Below are positions 15,461 through 24,400 of a DNA stretch of 38,580 nucleotides, piece by piece (positions within the stretch are counted from its first letter, which is position 1; each line of letters begins with the position of its first letter). Origin of the DNA: an uncultured Phycisphaerales bacterium (GTDB lineage Bacteria; Planctomycetota; Phycisphaerae; Tepidisphaerales; Tepidisphaeraceae); NCBI GenBank assembly GCA_903871935.1, contig CAIQIQ010000144.1, forward strand, positions 1 through 38,580. Direction: 5' to 3'. The notes below the pieces were generated by a model that had not been told where the DNA came from, made no database searches, and saw nothing but the letters and a program-made list of their open reading frames with translations. The position numbers were made by a program, and so were the translations under genes.

Positions 15461-16402
15461 TCACCGCCACTCATCGGGTATGCCACCCGCAAAGTCGCTT
15501 GCCTTCACCTCTGTCAGCGTCAAAGAGCGCATATATTGCATGGCCCGCTCTACCGGAGATTCAGCATAGATCGGAACGGATGCCGCCCGACGGATCACAT
15601 CCTCATCCTCCCGCAACATCACCGTCACACTTGCAGTATCGACGGTAAGCTGGTCCTGCTCGCCTCTTCTCGGGTGCAGCCCCCGTACCATCTCCGATGT
15701 CATCAATATTTTCACCTGCGTAGCGATAAGCTTCCCTTCGATATAGCCATCATCCGGCCGGCCGTTATCCTCTCTTCGCAATACTCGCCCATTCGCCCAA
15801 ACCGCTGCCTCAACTCCCCATCGCTGCGGCTTCGACAGGCTGTATCCCGGCAGACGATAGATCACGAGAACCGGCCGTGCGTCCATCTGTGCCCGTCTCG
15901 CCTCCCTGACATCGTCTTCAATGCGTGGACTCGTCAGCCAACTAGCCCACAGCTCCACCGCACCCTCCGGCGGCTCATCAAGCGTCAGTTCGACATCAAA
16001 CCGCCATATTCGCGAAATCACGCCGTCCATACGGCTCGGCAATCTCCCGATGATGACCCCCACCCGCCCATCGCGCCCCAGCCAGTTCGCATCCTCAAGA
16101 TCATCAGGTCCAAAGTTCTGCTCCAGCAATACTTGCGTACCATCAAGAAATCGGAGCGTACCCTTCAGACTCGCAAGCGCATGCCCCCCGCCCGGTGTCC
16201 CCAGCAGCATCGAAAACATCTTGCCCGGCGGCGCTTCCCAAGCCACCTTCTGCACCCGGCCGGTAACCGCCATGATCATCACATTTCGCGGATATTCTAT
16301 CCTCCGCCCCACGCGGCAATAGAACCATGCCCCGCATACCACCAACACGATAATCGCGAGCACCAGTTTCTTATACACAACTCCATTGTGATCTGGTTGC
16401 AT
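15461..16402 (-). CDS. Membrane-anchored hypothetical protein upstream of the ECF sigma factor
   Basis: This 313-residue protein carries one N-terminal transmembrane helix (about 12-29, 'LVLAIIVLVVCGAWFYCRV') preceded by two lysines. The large C-terminal part would be periplasmic. That part is beta-rich, with 'LRFLDGTQVLLEQNFGPDD', 'FDVELTLDEPPEGAVELWAS' and 'DNGRPDDGYIEGKLIATQVK'. No catalytic motif is visible. It lies 53 bp before the ECF sigma gene on the same strand, so the three genes (anchored protein, sigma factor, PilT-like ATPase) probably form an operon. A role as a sensor or anti-sigma partner is possible but unsupported by any recognised motif. Confidence 0.75.
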   Translation of the reverse strand: MQPDHNGVVYKKLVLAIIVLVVCGAWFYCRVGRRIEYPRNVMIMAVTGRVQKVAWEAPPGKMFSMLLGTPGGGHALASLKGTLRFLDGTQVLLEQNFGPDDLEDANWLGRDGRVGVIIGRLPSRMDGVISRIWRFDVELTLDEPPEGAVELWASWLTSPRIEDDVREARRAQMDARPVLVIYRLPGYSLSKPQRWGVEAAVWANGRVLRREDNGRPDDGYIEGKLIATQVKILMTSEMVRGLHPRRGEQDQLTVDTASVTVMLREDEDVIRRAASVPIYAESPVERAMQYMRSLTLTEVKASDFAGGIPDEWR

Positions 16403-16513
16403 GTTGATTCAAACACCCAAAGCCATTGCCCCTCAGGGCCTGCACGTTCAGCCCTCGGATGTGTTTCATTTCTGCATCGCCCCACAAGGCGGCGGGGGTT
16501 TGGGAGGCCCCTT

Positions 16514-16537
16514 CGTCGCTCCGTCGCTTTGTCGCTG
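16514..16537. repeat. Octanucleotide tandem repeat (CGTCGCTN)3
   Basis: Three 8-mers in tandem read CGTCGCTC, CGTCGCTT and TGTCGCTG. They are non-coding and stand near the start of the repeat-rich gap. Confidence 0.6.
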
Positions 16538-16830
16538 TTTATCCCCTTCTTGCCCTTCCAAAATCTGCAAACTTTTTTCACCCTCGGTTTTTCAGCCCTT
16601 TCCCAACAAGACCTCTCCCAACCACCCCATATATATTGAGAGACCTATTCTCTCCGTGCCCCACACGCACACTCTCTGACAACTGGATATGCACCGGCAT
16701 CATGTTTGCGGGGCCGACTCTCCAGGCAATGCCCCCAAATGCCCCGAAACGCCCCACTATATTTCCGCAGTGACAAAAAGAAACCTGCGCACCTCCTCCC
16801 CTTCGTGTTTCATCCTTCTTCCTTTGTAAG

Positions 16831-16956
16831 TTATCCACAAGCGCATACAACCTGCGCACCTCCTCCCCAGATATCATCCTAACTACCTGCTGCCACAACA
16901 CATAGCGCTATGGGGGTACCCCCGCCGAGAACCTGCGCACCTGCTACTTATCCACA
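16831..16956. repeat. 126-bp dispersed repeat, copy 1, bounded by perfect DnaA boxes
   Basis: The element starts and ends with TTATCCACA (16831-16839 and 16948-16956), the consensus DnaA-binding box, both in the same orientation. Inside are AACCTGCGCACCTCCTCCCC (16849-16868), a perfect palindrome CATAGCGCTATG (16901-16912), a second palindrome GGGGGTACCCCC (16912-16923) and AACCTGCGCACCTGCT (16930-16945). The same layout with exactly the same total length recurs at 30756-30881. The last 45 bp are identical between copies; the middle has diverged. A further copy of the 20-bp motif lies outside at 16782-16801. Confidence 0.88.
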
Positions 16957-16999
16957 CTCGTGATCTGGGATGGCTGATACGTAGCCGGAAGTTGTTCCG

Positions 17000-18028
17000 T
17001 CACACGTTGGCACTCTTCCCCGTCTCCATGCTCTTATAGATGGCCTGCATCATCTCCATCAGGATGGCCGCCCGCTCAGCGCCGGTCTGGGGCTTGCCTT
17101 TGCCAAGCATGCACTCTTTCAGATGCCGCATCATCGCGCCATGATGGATCATCTTGGGACCCTTTAGCGCAATGGCCTTACACTTGCCGATCTGGTCGAA
17201 GTCGCGATAGAGCACCGCACCGTCTTGTGTATAGACCTCCAGTGCGCCCTGGGTGCCGCAGGCCCGACAGACAGCACCGTGCTGCTGTGGCGGCTGGTTG
17301 ATCGCCCAGGCGGCGGACAATTCGAGGCACTTGCCCCCCTCAAACCGGATCAACGATGTCCCGGCTTCCTCTACTTCAAACTTGCCGTCGATACGCGGGC
17401 AGAGGCTATTGTGCCCGGCCGCAAAAACCGTCTGAGGAACCGGATTGCCCAGCAAGTCCCAGGCAATATCGAGCATCTGCATGCCAAGGTCGGCCATCGC
17501 CCCGCCGCCCGACTGCTCACGATGCGTATACCATCCCGTGCCGCTGGGAACTCCGCGCGTGCGCATCCACGCTGCGCGCACATGGTAAACCTGCCCCAGC
17601 AGCCCCTTCGCCACTGCCTGTCGGGCGGCCTGTTCACACCCGCCAAACCGCCGTTGGAGTGCGAACAAGAGCGTCTTGCCCGACTTCTCCGCCGCATGGC
17701 CCATTCGCCGAACCTCACCCGCCGACATTGCCGGGGGTGTCTCACAGACAACGTGTTTGCCTGCCCGCAGCGCCGCCACCGCCAGAGGCGCATGCAGATG
17801 GTTGGGAACGCAAAGGCTGACCACATCGATGAACTTGTCCTCGATCAATTCCTCGGCCGACGCGTATTGCTTCTCGATCGCAAACTGCTTCACCAACTCT
17901 TCGCGCCGGGCAGGAATCAGGTCGGCCACTGCATATAATTCGTAGCCCCCCGCCGCCTGATATCCGCGCGCATGCGCTGACCCCGGCCATCCCGCACCAA
18001 TGATGCCAACCTTTGCCAAGCGTGCCAC
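17000..18028 (-). CDS. Gfo/Idh/MocA-family oxidoreductase with altered active-site residues
   Basis: The GTG at 18028 is chosen as start because AAAGGAG lies about 8 nt upstream and it places the Rossmann motif ('KVGIIGAGWPG') at residues 6-16. The open frame continues to 18304, but that would run across the divergent neighbour. The protein has 342 residues: an NAD(P)-binding domain (1-120) and an alpha/beta catalytic domain (130-330). The family's usual EKP motif reads E96-T97-P98, so the catalytic lysine is replaced by Thr. The usual D-x-G-x-H motif reads D180-L-G-M-Q184, so the catalytic His is Gln. Family members oxidise sugars or inositols; with both residues changed the reaction may differ or be lost. 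The gene is divergent from the DUF1444 gene. Confidence 0.88.
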   Translation of the reverse strand: MARLAKVGIIGAGWPGSAHARGYQAAGGYELYAVADLIPARREELVKQFAIEKQYASAEELIEDKFIDVVSLCVPNHLHAPLAVAALRAGKHVVCETPPAMSAGEVRRMGHAAEKSGKTLLFALQRRFGGCEQAARQAVAKGLLGQVYHVRAAWMRTRGVPSGTGWYTHREQSGGGAMADLGMQMLDIAWDLLGNPVPQTVFAAGHNSLCPRIDGKFEVEEAGTSLIRFEGGKCLELSAAWAINQPPQQHGAVCRACGTQGALEVYTQDGAVLYRDFDQIGKCKAIALKGPKMIHHGAMMRHLKECMLGKGKPQTGAERAAILMEMMQAIYKSMETGKSANV

Positions 18029-18106
18029 AGTCACAACTCCTTTCGTTCCTGTGTCTCGGCGCCGACGCGCCATTTGCTCACAATACCAAATCTTCCGCGA
18101 GGCAGA

Positions 18107-18112
18107 TATAGT
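18107..18112 (+). promoter_or_regulatory. Candidate -10 hexamer (TATAGT) giving a leaderless DUF1444 transcript
   Basis: TATAGT ends 6 nt before the ATG at 18119, so transcription would begin at or next to the start codon. No clear -35 box or Shine-Dalgarno sequence is seen, hence low confidence. Confidence 0.3.
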
Positions 18113-18118
18113 CAGGAT

Positions 18119-18901
18119 ATGAGTGAGCCGAATCGTCACCAATTCATCGACCACGTGGTCAGCCACGTCAAGGCGAAGTTTCCGCTGGTCGAGATTGCCC
18201 AGGCACAGGGCCAACTGTTTGCCGTCAGCATCAACGGCAGCGTGGCCTCGCTGGAAAACCTCTACCGCATCATCCTCCTTCAGCCCGACCGCGTTGACCG
18301 CCATATCGACCGCTGGATGGTAGAACTGCTCCGCGCCGCCGAAGGCTCGCCCGATCTGGCAGCCCAGTTTAAGCAGATCAAGTCGCGGATCATGCCAATG
18401 GTCCTGCCCGAACAGTCGATTGATCGCGAAGGCGCGATGGTCAGCCAGTCATTACTGCCGGGACTCCGCATCGTGTATGCCCTGGATAACGACCGCACCA
18501 TCGCCTACATCGCCCAGCCGATGTTTGAATCATGGAAGGTTTCGCTTGAGGAACTGCATAAGACCGCCATTGCCAACCTTGTCGGGCGTTCCCAGGAGAT
18601 CGGCGGGCAGGCCGCCCAGGATGAGGATGGCATGGTGAACCTGGTGATCCTGCAGACGCTCGATGGCTACGATGCCAGCCGCATCCTGCTTCCAGCGCTG
18701 CATGAACGCCTCAAGCGTCTGCTGGGAACTCCATTCGCTGCGGGCATCCCCAACCGCGATATCCTCCTCTGCTTCCGCAACGATGATGAGATGGTCCATC
18801 GCATCGAGAAGCAGATCGCAACCGACTACCGGGAAATGCCGCATCAGATCTCGGACAAGGTCTTCCTGGTAACGGCCGACGGAATCGCGCCACGAGAATA
18901 A
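18119..18901 (+). CDS. DUF1444 (YtpQ-like) family protein
   Basis: I start at the ATG at 18119 (260 residues); an upstream in-frame ATG at 18074 adds 15 residues with no homology-like content. The C-terminal half carries the pattern I associate with DUF1444/YtpQ: 'LRIVYALDNDRTIAYIAQP', 'VSLEELHKTAIANLVGRS', 'DGYDASRILLPALHERLKRL' and 'FAAGIPNRDILLCFRND'. The protein is soluble, without signal peptide or helices. The biochemical role of the family is unknown to me. It is divergent from the oxidoreductase gene (90-bp shared promoter region) and convergent with the beta-CASP nuclease gene, 9 bp apart. Confidence 0.82.
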   Translation: MSEPNRHQFIDHVVSHVKAKFPLVEIAQAQGQLFAVSINGSVASLENLYRIILLQPDRVDRHIDRWMVELLRAAEGSPDLAAQFKQIKSRIMPMVLPEQSIDREGAMVSQSLLPGLRIVYALDNDRTIAYIAQPMFESWKVSLEELHKTAIANLVGRSQEIGGQAAQDEDGMVNLVILQTLDGYDASRILLPALHERLKRLLGTPFAAGIPNRDILLCFRNDDEMVHRIEKQIATDYREMPHQISDKVFLVTADGIAPRE

Positions 18902-18910
18902 GCAGGCCTG

Positions 18911-20299
18911 CTACTGAAGGATATCACCGGTCGTGGGCAGCGTCGCTTCGATCCCCCACCGCTCCTTGATCAGCCGCGCCAGTGGTTTGCGGGCGCGATC
19001 TTCGCCATGGATCAGGATCGTGCGCGGTCGGCATGGCGCCAGCGATGAGTACCATTTCAGCAGGTCGCTCTGCCCGGCGTGGGCACTGAACCCACCCAAC
19101 GACCGAATGGTCGCACGGACGGCAATCTTCTCGCCGAAGATGCTTACCTGCTCCCTGCCGTCGATCAACAGGCGGCCCAGCGAGCCGGGGGCCTGATACC
19201 CGACGATAATCACCGTAGTGCCCTCTTGCCACAGGTTGTGTTTCAAGTGATGCAGGATCCGTCCAGCCGTGCACATGCCCGAGCCGGCCATGATCAGACA
19301 CGGCCCGCTGACATTATTGAGGGCCTTCGACTCATCTGCAGTCTGACAGAACTGAATTGTCTTGATGGCCGCGGCATACTTCGTGCCGGCGACGAACTCG
19401 CGCATATCCTGATCATACAACTCCGGGTGATGCGCATAGACTTCTGTCGCCGCAATGCCCAGCGGTGAATCGATATAGACGGGGAATGCTGGGACAATCC
19501 CCTGGGCAAAGGCCTGCGCAAGGTAGTACGTGATCTGCTGCGTTCGTCCCAACGCAAACGTGGGAACCAGCACCTTGCCCTTGCGGGCGACAGCTTCGCG
19601 AATCAGCGTGTGAAACTCATCCACCGTGGCGGCCAGCGGACGGTGATCGCGGTCGCCGTAGGTTGACTCCATAAACAGCCAGTCGGCCTTCTGGAGCTGA
19701 ACCGGGTCCTTGAGAATCGGCATGTCGGCGGGGCCAAGGTCGCCTGTGAACACCACGACTTTCTGCTCGCCATTCTCCTCGATGGTCAGCTCAATAATGG
19801 CCGAACCAAGGATGTGCCCTGATTCCAGCATGCGGGCAGAAATGCCGGGGGCGACTGGTGTTGCCTTGGCATACTCCAGTGGACGGCACAATGGCATCAT
19901 CTGGTCGACGTCATCACCGGTGAACAGCGGGGCAACCGGCCGCATCCCGGCACGCATGCGTTTTCGGTTCTCGCGCTCGGCTTCCGATTCCTGGATCTTG
20001 GCCGAATCCTTCAGAATCAGCCGGGCAACATCGATCGTCGCAGGTGTCGCATAGATCGGCCCGCGGTAGCCGCGCATACTCAGCAGCGGCAATCGTCCAA
20101 CGTGGTCCAGGTGGCCATGGCTGACAACCACCGCGTCCAGGTCACTCGGAACCAGTGCGCGGGGGAGCCGATTTCGGGCATCATCTTCACGGCCACCCTG
20201 GAACTGCCCGCAGTCAACCAGCACATTTGCCTGCTGGGTTTCCACCAGATATGACGAACCGGTCACTTCATTGCCCGCGCCGAAAATCGAAATACGCAT
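18911..20299 (-). CDS. Metallo-beta-lactamase / beta-CASP exoribonuclease-like protein
   Basis: The protein has 462 residues and the MBL + beta-CASP + RMMBL domain order. Zinc motif 2, HGHLDH, is at 61-66 ('VVVSHGHLDHVGRLPLL'). The third ligand region is 'GHILGSAIIEL' and the Asp motif is 'VVFTGDLG'. Beta-CASP motif A is in 'FMESTYGDRDH', and the C-terminal 'GGFSAHAGQSDLLKWY' and 'TILIHGED' complete the active site. Such proteins are cytoplasmic RNA endo/exonucleases related to CPSF-73. The domain order and length match bacterial members; the specific RNA substrate cannot be inferred. It ends 9 bp from the convergent DUF1444 gene and starts 52 bp after the lipoprotein gene that precedes it on the same strand. 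Confidence 0.92.
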   Translation of the reverse strand: MRISIFGAGNEVTGSSYLVETQQANVLVDCGQFQGGREDDARNRLPRALVPSDLDAVVVSHGHLDHVGRLPLLSMRGYRGPIYATPATIDVARLILKDSAKIQESEAERENRKRMRAGMRPVAPLFTGDDVDQMMPLCRPLEYAKATPVAPGISARMLESGHILGSAIIELTIEENGEQKVVVFTGDLGPADMPILKDPVQLQKADWLFMESTYGDRDHRPLAATVDEFHTLIREAVARKGKVLVPTFALGRTQQITYYLAQAFAQGIVPAFPVYIDSPLGIAATEVYAHHPELYDQDMREFVAGTKYAAAIKTIQFCQTADESKALNNVSGPCLIMAGSGMCTAGRILHHLKHNLWQEGTTVIIVGYQAPGSLGRLLIDGREQVSIFGEKIAVRATIRSLGGFSAHAGQSDLLKWYSSLAPCRPRTILIHGEDRARKPLARLIKERWGIEATLPTTGDILQ

Positions 20300-20351
20300 G
20301 AAGATGAACTTCCCTTCTGCAGCAAAGTGTACCGCCAGGAGAGTTCAGGCA

Positions 20352-20900
20352 CTACCTTGCGTCGACTTTGCCGATGGTAAACTCGTCGCTGACCTCGGCG
20401 CCCCCTGCCCTGCGATACGTCAGCCGCATACGGATCGGCGAATCACCATCCCAGTCCCAATAGAAGGCGTCGGTATCCGCATACACGTCCAGATAAACGG
20501 GTTGGATCATGCCGGGCGCATCGGAAGCGTCACTCTGGGCGCCAACGCCAAAGTTGAACCCGTGGTCCTGGAAGCGTGGCCGTAGCGGCGGGAGGACCAA
20601 CTTGGCCCACGAATCGGGCGCAATCGTCAACGAGCGTAATGGATGGCTTACTCCCGCCGGATCCACCACGAAACTCTTTTCGCCCAGCAACTCAACAGAA
20701 GCCGCATCCTTGTTGTGCAGTTGCACAACCAACCGATTCTCGTACGCCTGCATGAGATAGACCATGTTCGGCGTCTGCAGCCGTGAGGCAGTTTCCGTGA
20801 CCCGCGTGGAGAGCGTATCGGGTTTGATCACCTGGAAGTCATAGCGGGCACAGCCACACAACGATACGAGAGTCAGCACAAGTATGGTTCCATAGCGCAT
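20352..20900 (-). CDS. Putative lipoprotein of unknown function
   Basis: From the ATG at 20900 the protein has 182 residues and begins MRYGTILVLTLVSLCGCARY, a lipoprotein signal peptide with lipidated C17 (lipobox L-C-G-C, with Cys at -2 an unusual but possible choice). An upstream in-frame ATG at 20999 would bury the signal peptide. The mature part is beta-rich ('TSRVTETASRLQTPNMVYLM', 'PVYLDVYADTDAFYWDWDGD') and shows no motif I know. It likely sits in the inner or outer membrane facing the periplasm. It precedes the beta-CASP gene on the same strand, but a functional link is not evident. Confidence 0.7.
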   Translation of the reverse strand: MRYGTILVLTLVSLCGCARYDFQVIKPDTLSTRVTETASRLQTPNMVYLMQAYENRLVVQLHNKDAASVELLGEKSFVVDPAGVSHPLRSLTIAPDSWAKLVLPPLRPRFQDHGFNFGVGAQSDASDAPGMIQPVYLDVYADTDAFYWDWDGDSPIRMRLTYRRAGGAEVSDEFTIGKVDAR

Positions 20901-21000
20901 GGTGACGTTGATTATGCCCGAGATGGGAGAAAATGGGTATCGCCAGACGAAAACCACAGCGTAAGCGCGAACGTGCCCGCTTTTCTCGCTCAACGTCACG

Positions 21001-21309
21001 AATCACACAACCCCCTCCCCGGCCAACGTAAGTTCAGCCCCGCCAAGCATATAGGCTTCTTCCATACGCCATGTGCGTTAGTCGATGATAACAAAATCAA
21101 AAGAATATCGTTGACTCGACCAAGCTGAGCTGTATTTTAACTGTCGTAGGCGCGGGTTGAGCGAGTCAGGGCAGGATATCGGGCTTGACACATCGCTCAC
21201 CCGCACACACTTTAACAATTTTGTCAGCGGCAGATGCGCACACCCGCCTCCGTTGGCTCTTGCGCGCGTTCACCGCAAGGATTTTGTTCAGAGCAAAGGG
21301 AAGGAACCA
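21001..21309. other. Upstream region of the YD-repeat gene, with a candidate sigma-70 promoter
   Basis: About 310 bp hold no gene; a plus-strand frame from 21157 covers the leader described next but has no ribosome site. A candidate promoter is TTGACT (21111-21116), 16-bp spacer, TATTTT (21133-21138), which would give a 5' untranslated region of about 165 nt. A second TTGACA lies at 21185-21190 without a good -10. The stretch around 21085-21110 is AT-rich, which fits an UP element. Confidence 0.4.
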
Positions 21310-21425
21310 ATGAGCAAGAATCGGAATTGGCGCGTCATTTCCCAAGCAGTCAAGAGCGTGGTCGCGGGTCTGCGGCATGATGCCCCCCCCATCAAACGAC
21401 TCGGCGCCGTGGTGCTTCCCTTGAG
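21310..21425 (+). pseudogene. Out-of-frame N-terminus (LEPR-like export leader) of the YD-repeat protein
   Basis: ATG at 21310 follows GGAAGGA at correct spacing and opens 'MSKNRNWRVISQAVKSVVAG' then 'LRHDAPP'. This frame does not join the giant ORF: it differs by one position and runs into unrelated sequence. The change would happen in a run of eight C (21383-21390). Reading one base back there gives '..PPHQTTRRRGASLEMLETR' continuing 'QLLS', exactly the basic-then-'LE.LE.R.LLS' shape of planctomycete export leaders. In the giant ORF's own frame a TGA stop lies at 21378-21380, so no upstream start exists there. This is the real start region, displaced by a homopolymer frameshift. Confidence 0.75.
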
Positions 21426-24400
21426 ATGCTTGAAACGCGGCAACTTCTTTCGGTTCCGGCGGCGCCGACAACTCTCTCGGCCCTGCCCAGTTCCAGCGGA
21501 ATCAACCTGAGCTGGGCGGACAATTCCAGCAATGAAACCGGCTTTGTGATTGAACGGGCAACGAACGCCGCCTTTACATTGAATACCGGCAGCACCACTG
21601 TAGGCGCGAACGTCACAACCTGCACGGTCTCCGGTCTTTCGCCTGCGACGACCTACTACTTCCGCGCACATGCTTATAATGGCGATGGTTCATCGAGCAA
21701 CACCAGCAATGCCAGAGCCGTCACCACAACCAGTTCCGGCACGTTCATCCTGGACCCCGATTCCACGATTTCGGGCGGCACTTGGCCGTCGTACACCTAC
21801 ACAAATCTCAAGAAAGATACCCACCAGCCAACCGAACCAAGTATGCAGTACTATGCTCAGGCGATACAAGGTGACAAGAACTGGACCAGTGAAGTGGGCC
21901 TGTACACCGCCGCATTGCCCACTGGGACTACGGTTTCCAGTCTCACGGTCTGGGTCTATTCCGGTTGCGACGGTATTGCGGGAAAAGACGGCGATACCAT
22001 CAACTGGAATCTGAGAATTGGCGGCACTCTTCAGACCGCACAAGCGCAGACGGTCAGTCTAAACGATTCGTGGTCAAGCTTTACATGGAATGGCCTGTCC
22101 GCCAGCCAGAGTGACCTCGATGGTATGCAGGTATGGGCAAATGTTGTTCACGCCAACCAGAAGATCACTTATGTTTATCAAGTCTACGCGGAAGCGACCT
22201 ACACCATACTCCCCCCGACGAATCTCTCGGCAACCGCGGCATCACAGACGCAAATCGATCTTTCATGGACGGACAACTCAAGTAATGAGACCGGTTTCTA
22301 TATTGACCGGGCCACGGATAGCACCTTTACCACGGGTTTAGCGACAAGTTCCGTGGGGGCCAATGCAACCACCTACAGCGCCACAGGCCTCGCGTCAAAC
22401 ACCACCTACTACTTCCGCGTCCGAGCATATAACGCCACTGACACATCGAGCAACACGGCTACAGTTTCCACCAATACTCTGGACAGCATTCCGGCCGCCC
22501 CGAGTTATGCCGACTATGTCTATGAGGAACTCAGTGGGCAAGAGGTCGGGAAATTTGGGGTGTATCTGACGTGGACTGATAATTCTGACAATGAGACCGG
22601 ATTCCTCTTGCAGCGCGCTACGAGTAGTGACTTCACCGAAAACTTGGCGACCAGCAACTTGGGCCCCAATCAAGACGGCATTCGCCCAAGCGGCTTGGTT
22701 CCCGGGACTACCTACTATTTCCGCATCTGCGCCGTCGGAACGGCGGGCAATTCCCCCTGGAGCGACACCCTCTGCGTTCAGATCCCTTGGCCAATCCCAC
22801 ATGCCCCCTCCGACCTGACGGCGACAACCGTATCACAGACGCAGATCAGCATCACGTGGACGGAGGATTCCAGCAATGTGGGTGGCTTTGATATTTACCG
22901 CGGTATCACGCCCAACTTGGTGAGATACTTCGTTACCGTAGATGGCGATGCAAGGAGCTACGTCGCCACAGGGCTTTCCGCCGGCACAACCTATTACTTC
23001 CGTCTTAGCGCCTGGAATAGCTCTGGTGTTTCGAGCGCATCTCTACCGGCCAGCGCCACCACAGTCCTTCCCGACATCACCGCCACGCCAACCACCGGCG
23101 GCGACCCTTGGGCCGACACGCCCGGCAACGTCGCCTTCGGGCTCGACGGCGGCAGGCCGATGGACCTAAGCTACAGCGGCGGAGCCATGCGCTATGGCGA
23201 TGGACGAGAGTTCTATACCACCAGCGACATAGCCCCGGCGGAAGTTGGATTGCTCTCGGGGCTGACGCGCACTTGGAGCAGCGATCCTCAACGCAGCGGC
23301 ATCAATCAGGGCCTTGGCTCCGGATGGTTCATGTCGCAATGGCCACTGCTCGTACAAAGCGACACCAGTATCAAAGCTGTCGACGGCGGCACTTCCATCC
23401 GCTGGTTTGACCTCAGCGGCGGTAACTATGTCCAACGCTTCTTCGGCAGAGACAAGCTCGTCCAAGGAAATGATTACTTCTATCTCACCGACACGGCCGG
23501 CAACTGCACGAAGTACTTCCGCTTTGATTACTCAATAACTGCTCAGCGCGGAATGCCCTATCAGTACATTGACGCCGCGGGCAATGTTACCGAATTCCAT
23601 TATGTCCAAGACAAACTCGATAGCATCGTCCGAAGGATCGGATCGGCGGGACAGATCCTTGAGAACACATCGCTGATCTGGTCCGGTGACAAAGTACAGA
23701 GCGCCGCGGTAACGCGATACGATGCCAACGGCCAAGCCCATGCCGCTGCCGCCGCCGTATACGGCTACACGGGCGAACTGCTGACGCATGTCACCATCTA
23801 CGGCACAGAAGGACAGATCATTGACCAGAAACAGTACTGGTACGATGCCAATGGCCACCTGAGCACCGTGCTCGAAGGCGATTCGTATCAGCGAGTTGTG
23901 GGTGCCAACGTCGTCGATCCCACGTCGGCCGCAGAGTACCAGGTTGCACCCTATGCCGACCTGCATTTCGCGTTCGAAGCTGGTGGCCACCTGACCCAAC
24001 AGATCATGCAGGGGTCGGGCCAGTACGATTACACCTATTTCGCATCATCGTTCGACGACGGCATCAACAACTGGCGCTATCGCACCACCGAATACCTGCC
24101 CGATGGCTTAGACGATGGCTTGGCAAACAACGACCGGTGGGTTGTCTACAGTAACTACGCCGGGGAAGTACTTGCGACCGTTTTCCAGGACTACAATGCC
24201 AGCGGCGTTCTGGGGCAGCAATGGATCACTGCATACAAGTACGACTCCAACGGCCGCCTGATTCTGCAGGCCGAACCCTCGGCCATCAGCGGGGCGGTCA
24301 ATGACGCCAACGCCGACATTGTCACCCCCATCCTGAGTACCAGTACGGGCCTCGTCCATGTGATGCACTACTACGACAGCGGCGCGGCTATCGGCTACCT

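Larger units (their letters stand above)
16403..16999. other. 597-bp non-coding region, repeat-rich
   Basis: No credible gene is present: open frames here have no ribosome site and a repeat-like sequence. It holds a period-8 repeat (16514-16537), a run of three 10-mers based on AATGCCCC (about 16724-16753), three copies of an AACCTGCGCACCT motif (16782, 16849 and 16930) and the first 126-bp DnaA-box repeat (16831-16956). The promoter of the minus-strand operon starting at 16402 must also lie here; TATATATTG at about 16629 is a candidate -10 region but unproven. Confidence 0.7.

Noticed and set aside
16578..16901. 107-residue minus-strand ORF across the first repeat region
   Set aside because: No ribosome site. 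The corresponding frame in the second repeat copy is interrupted differently; the shared peptide just reflects the DNA repeat.
16831..16956. Replication origin, because of two perfect DnaA boxes
   Set aside because: Only two boxes, no AT-rich unwinding region and no dnaA, dnaN or gidA neighbours. The same element occurs a second time 14 kb away.
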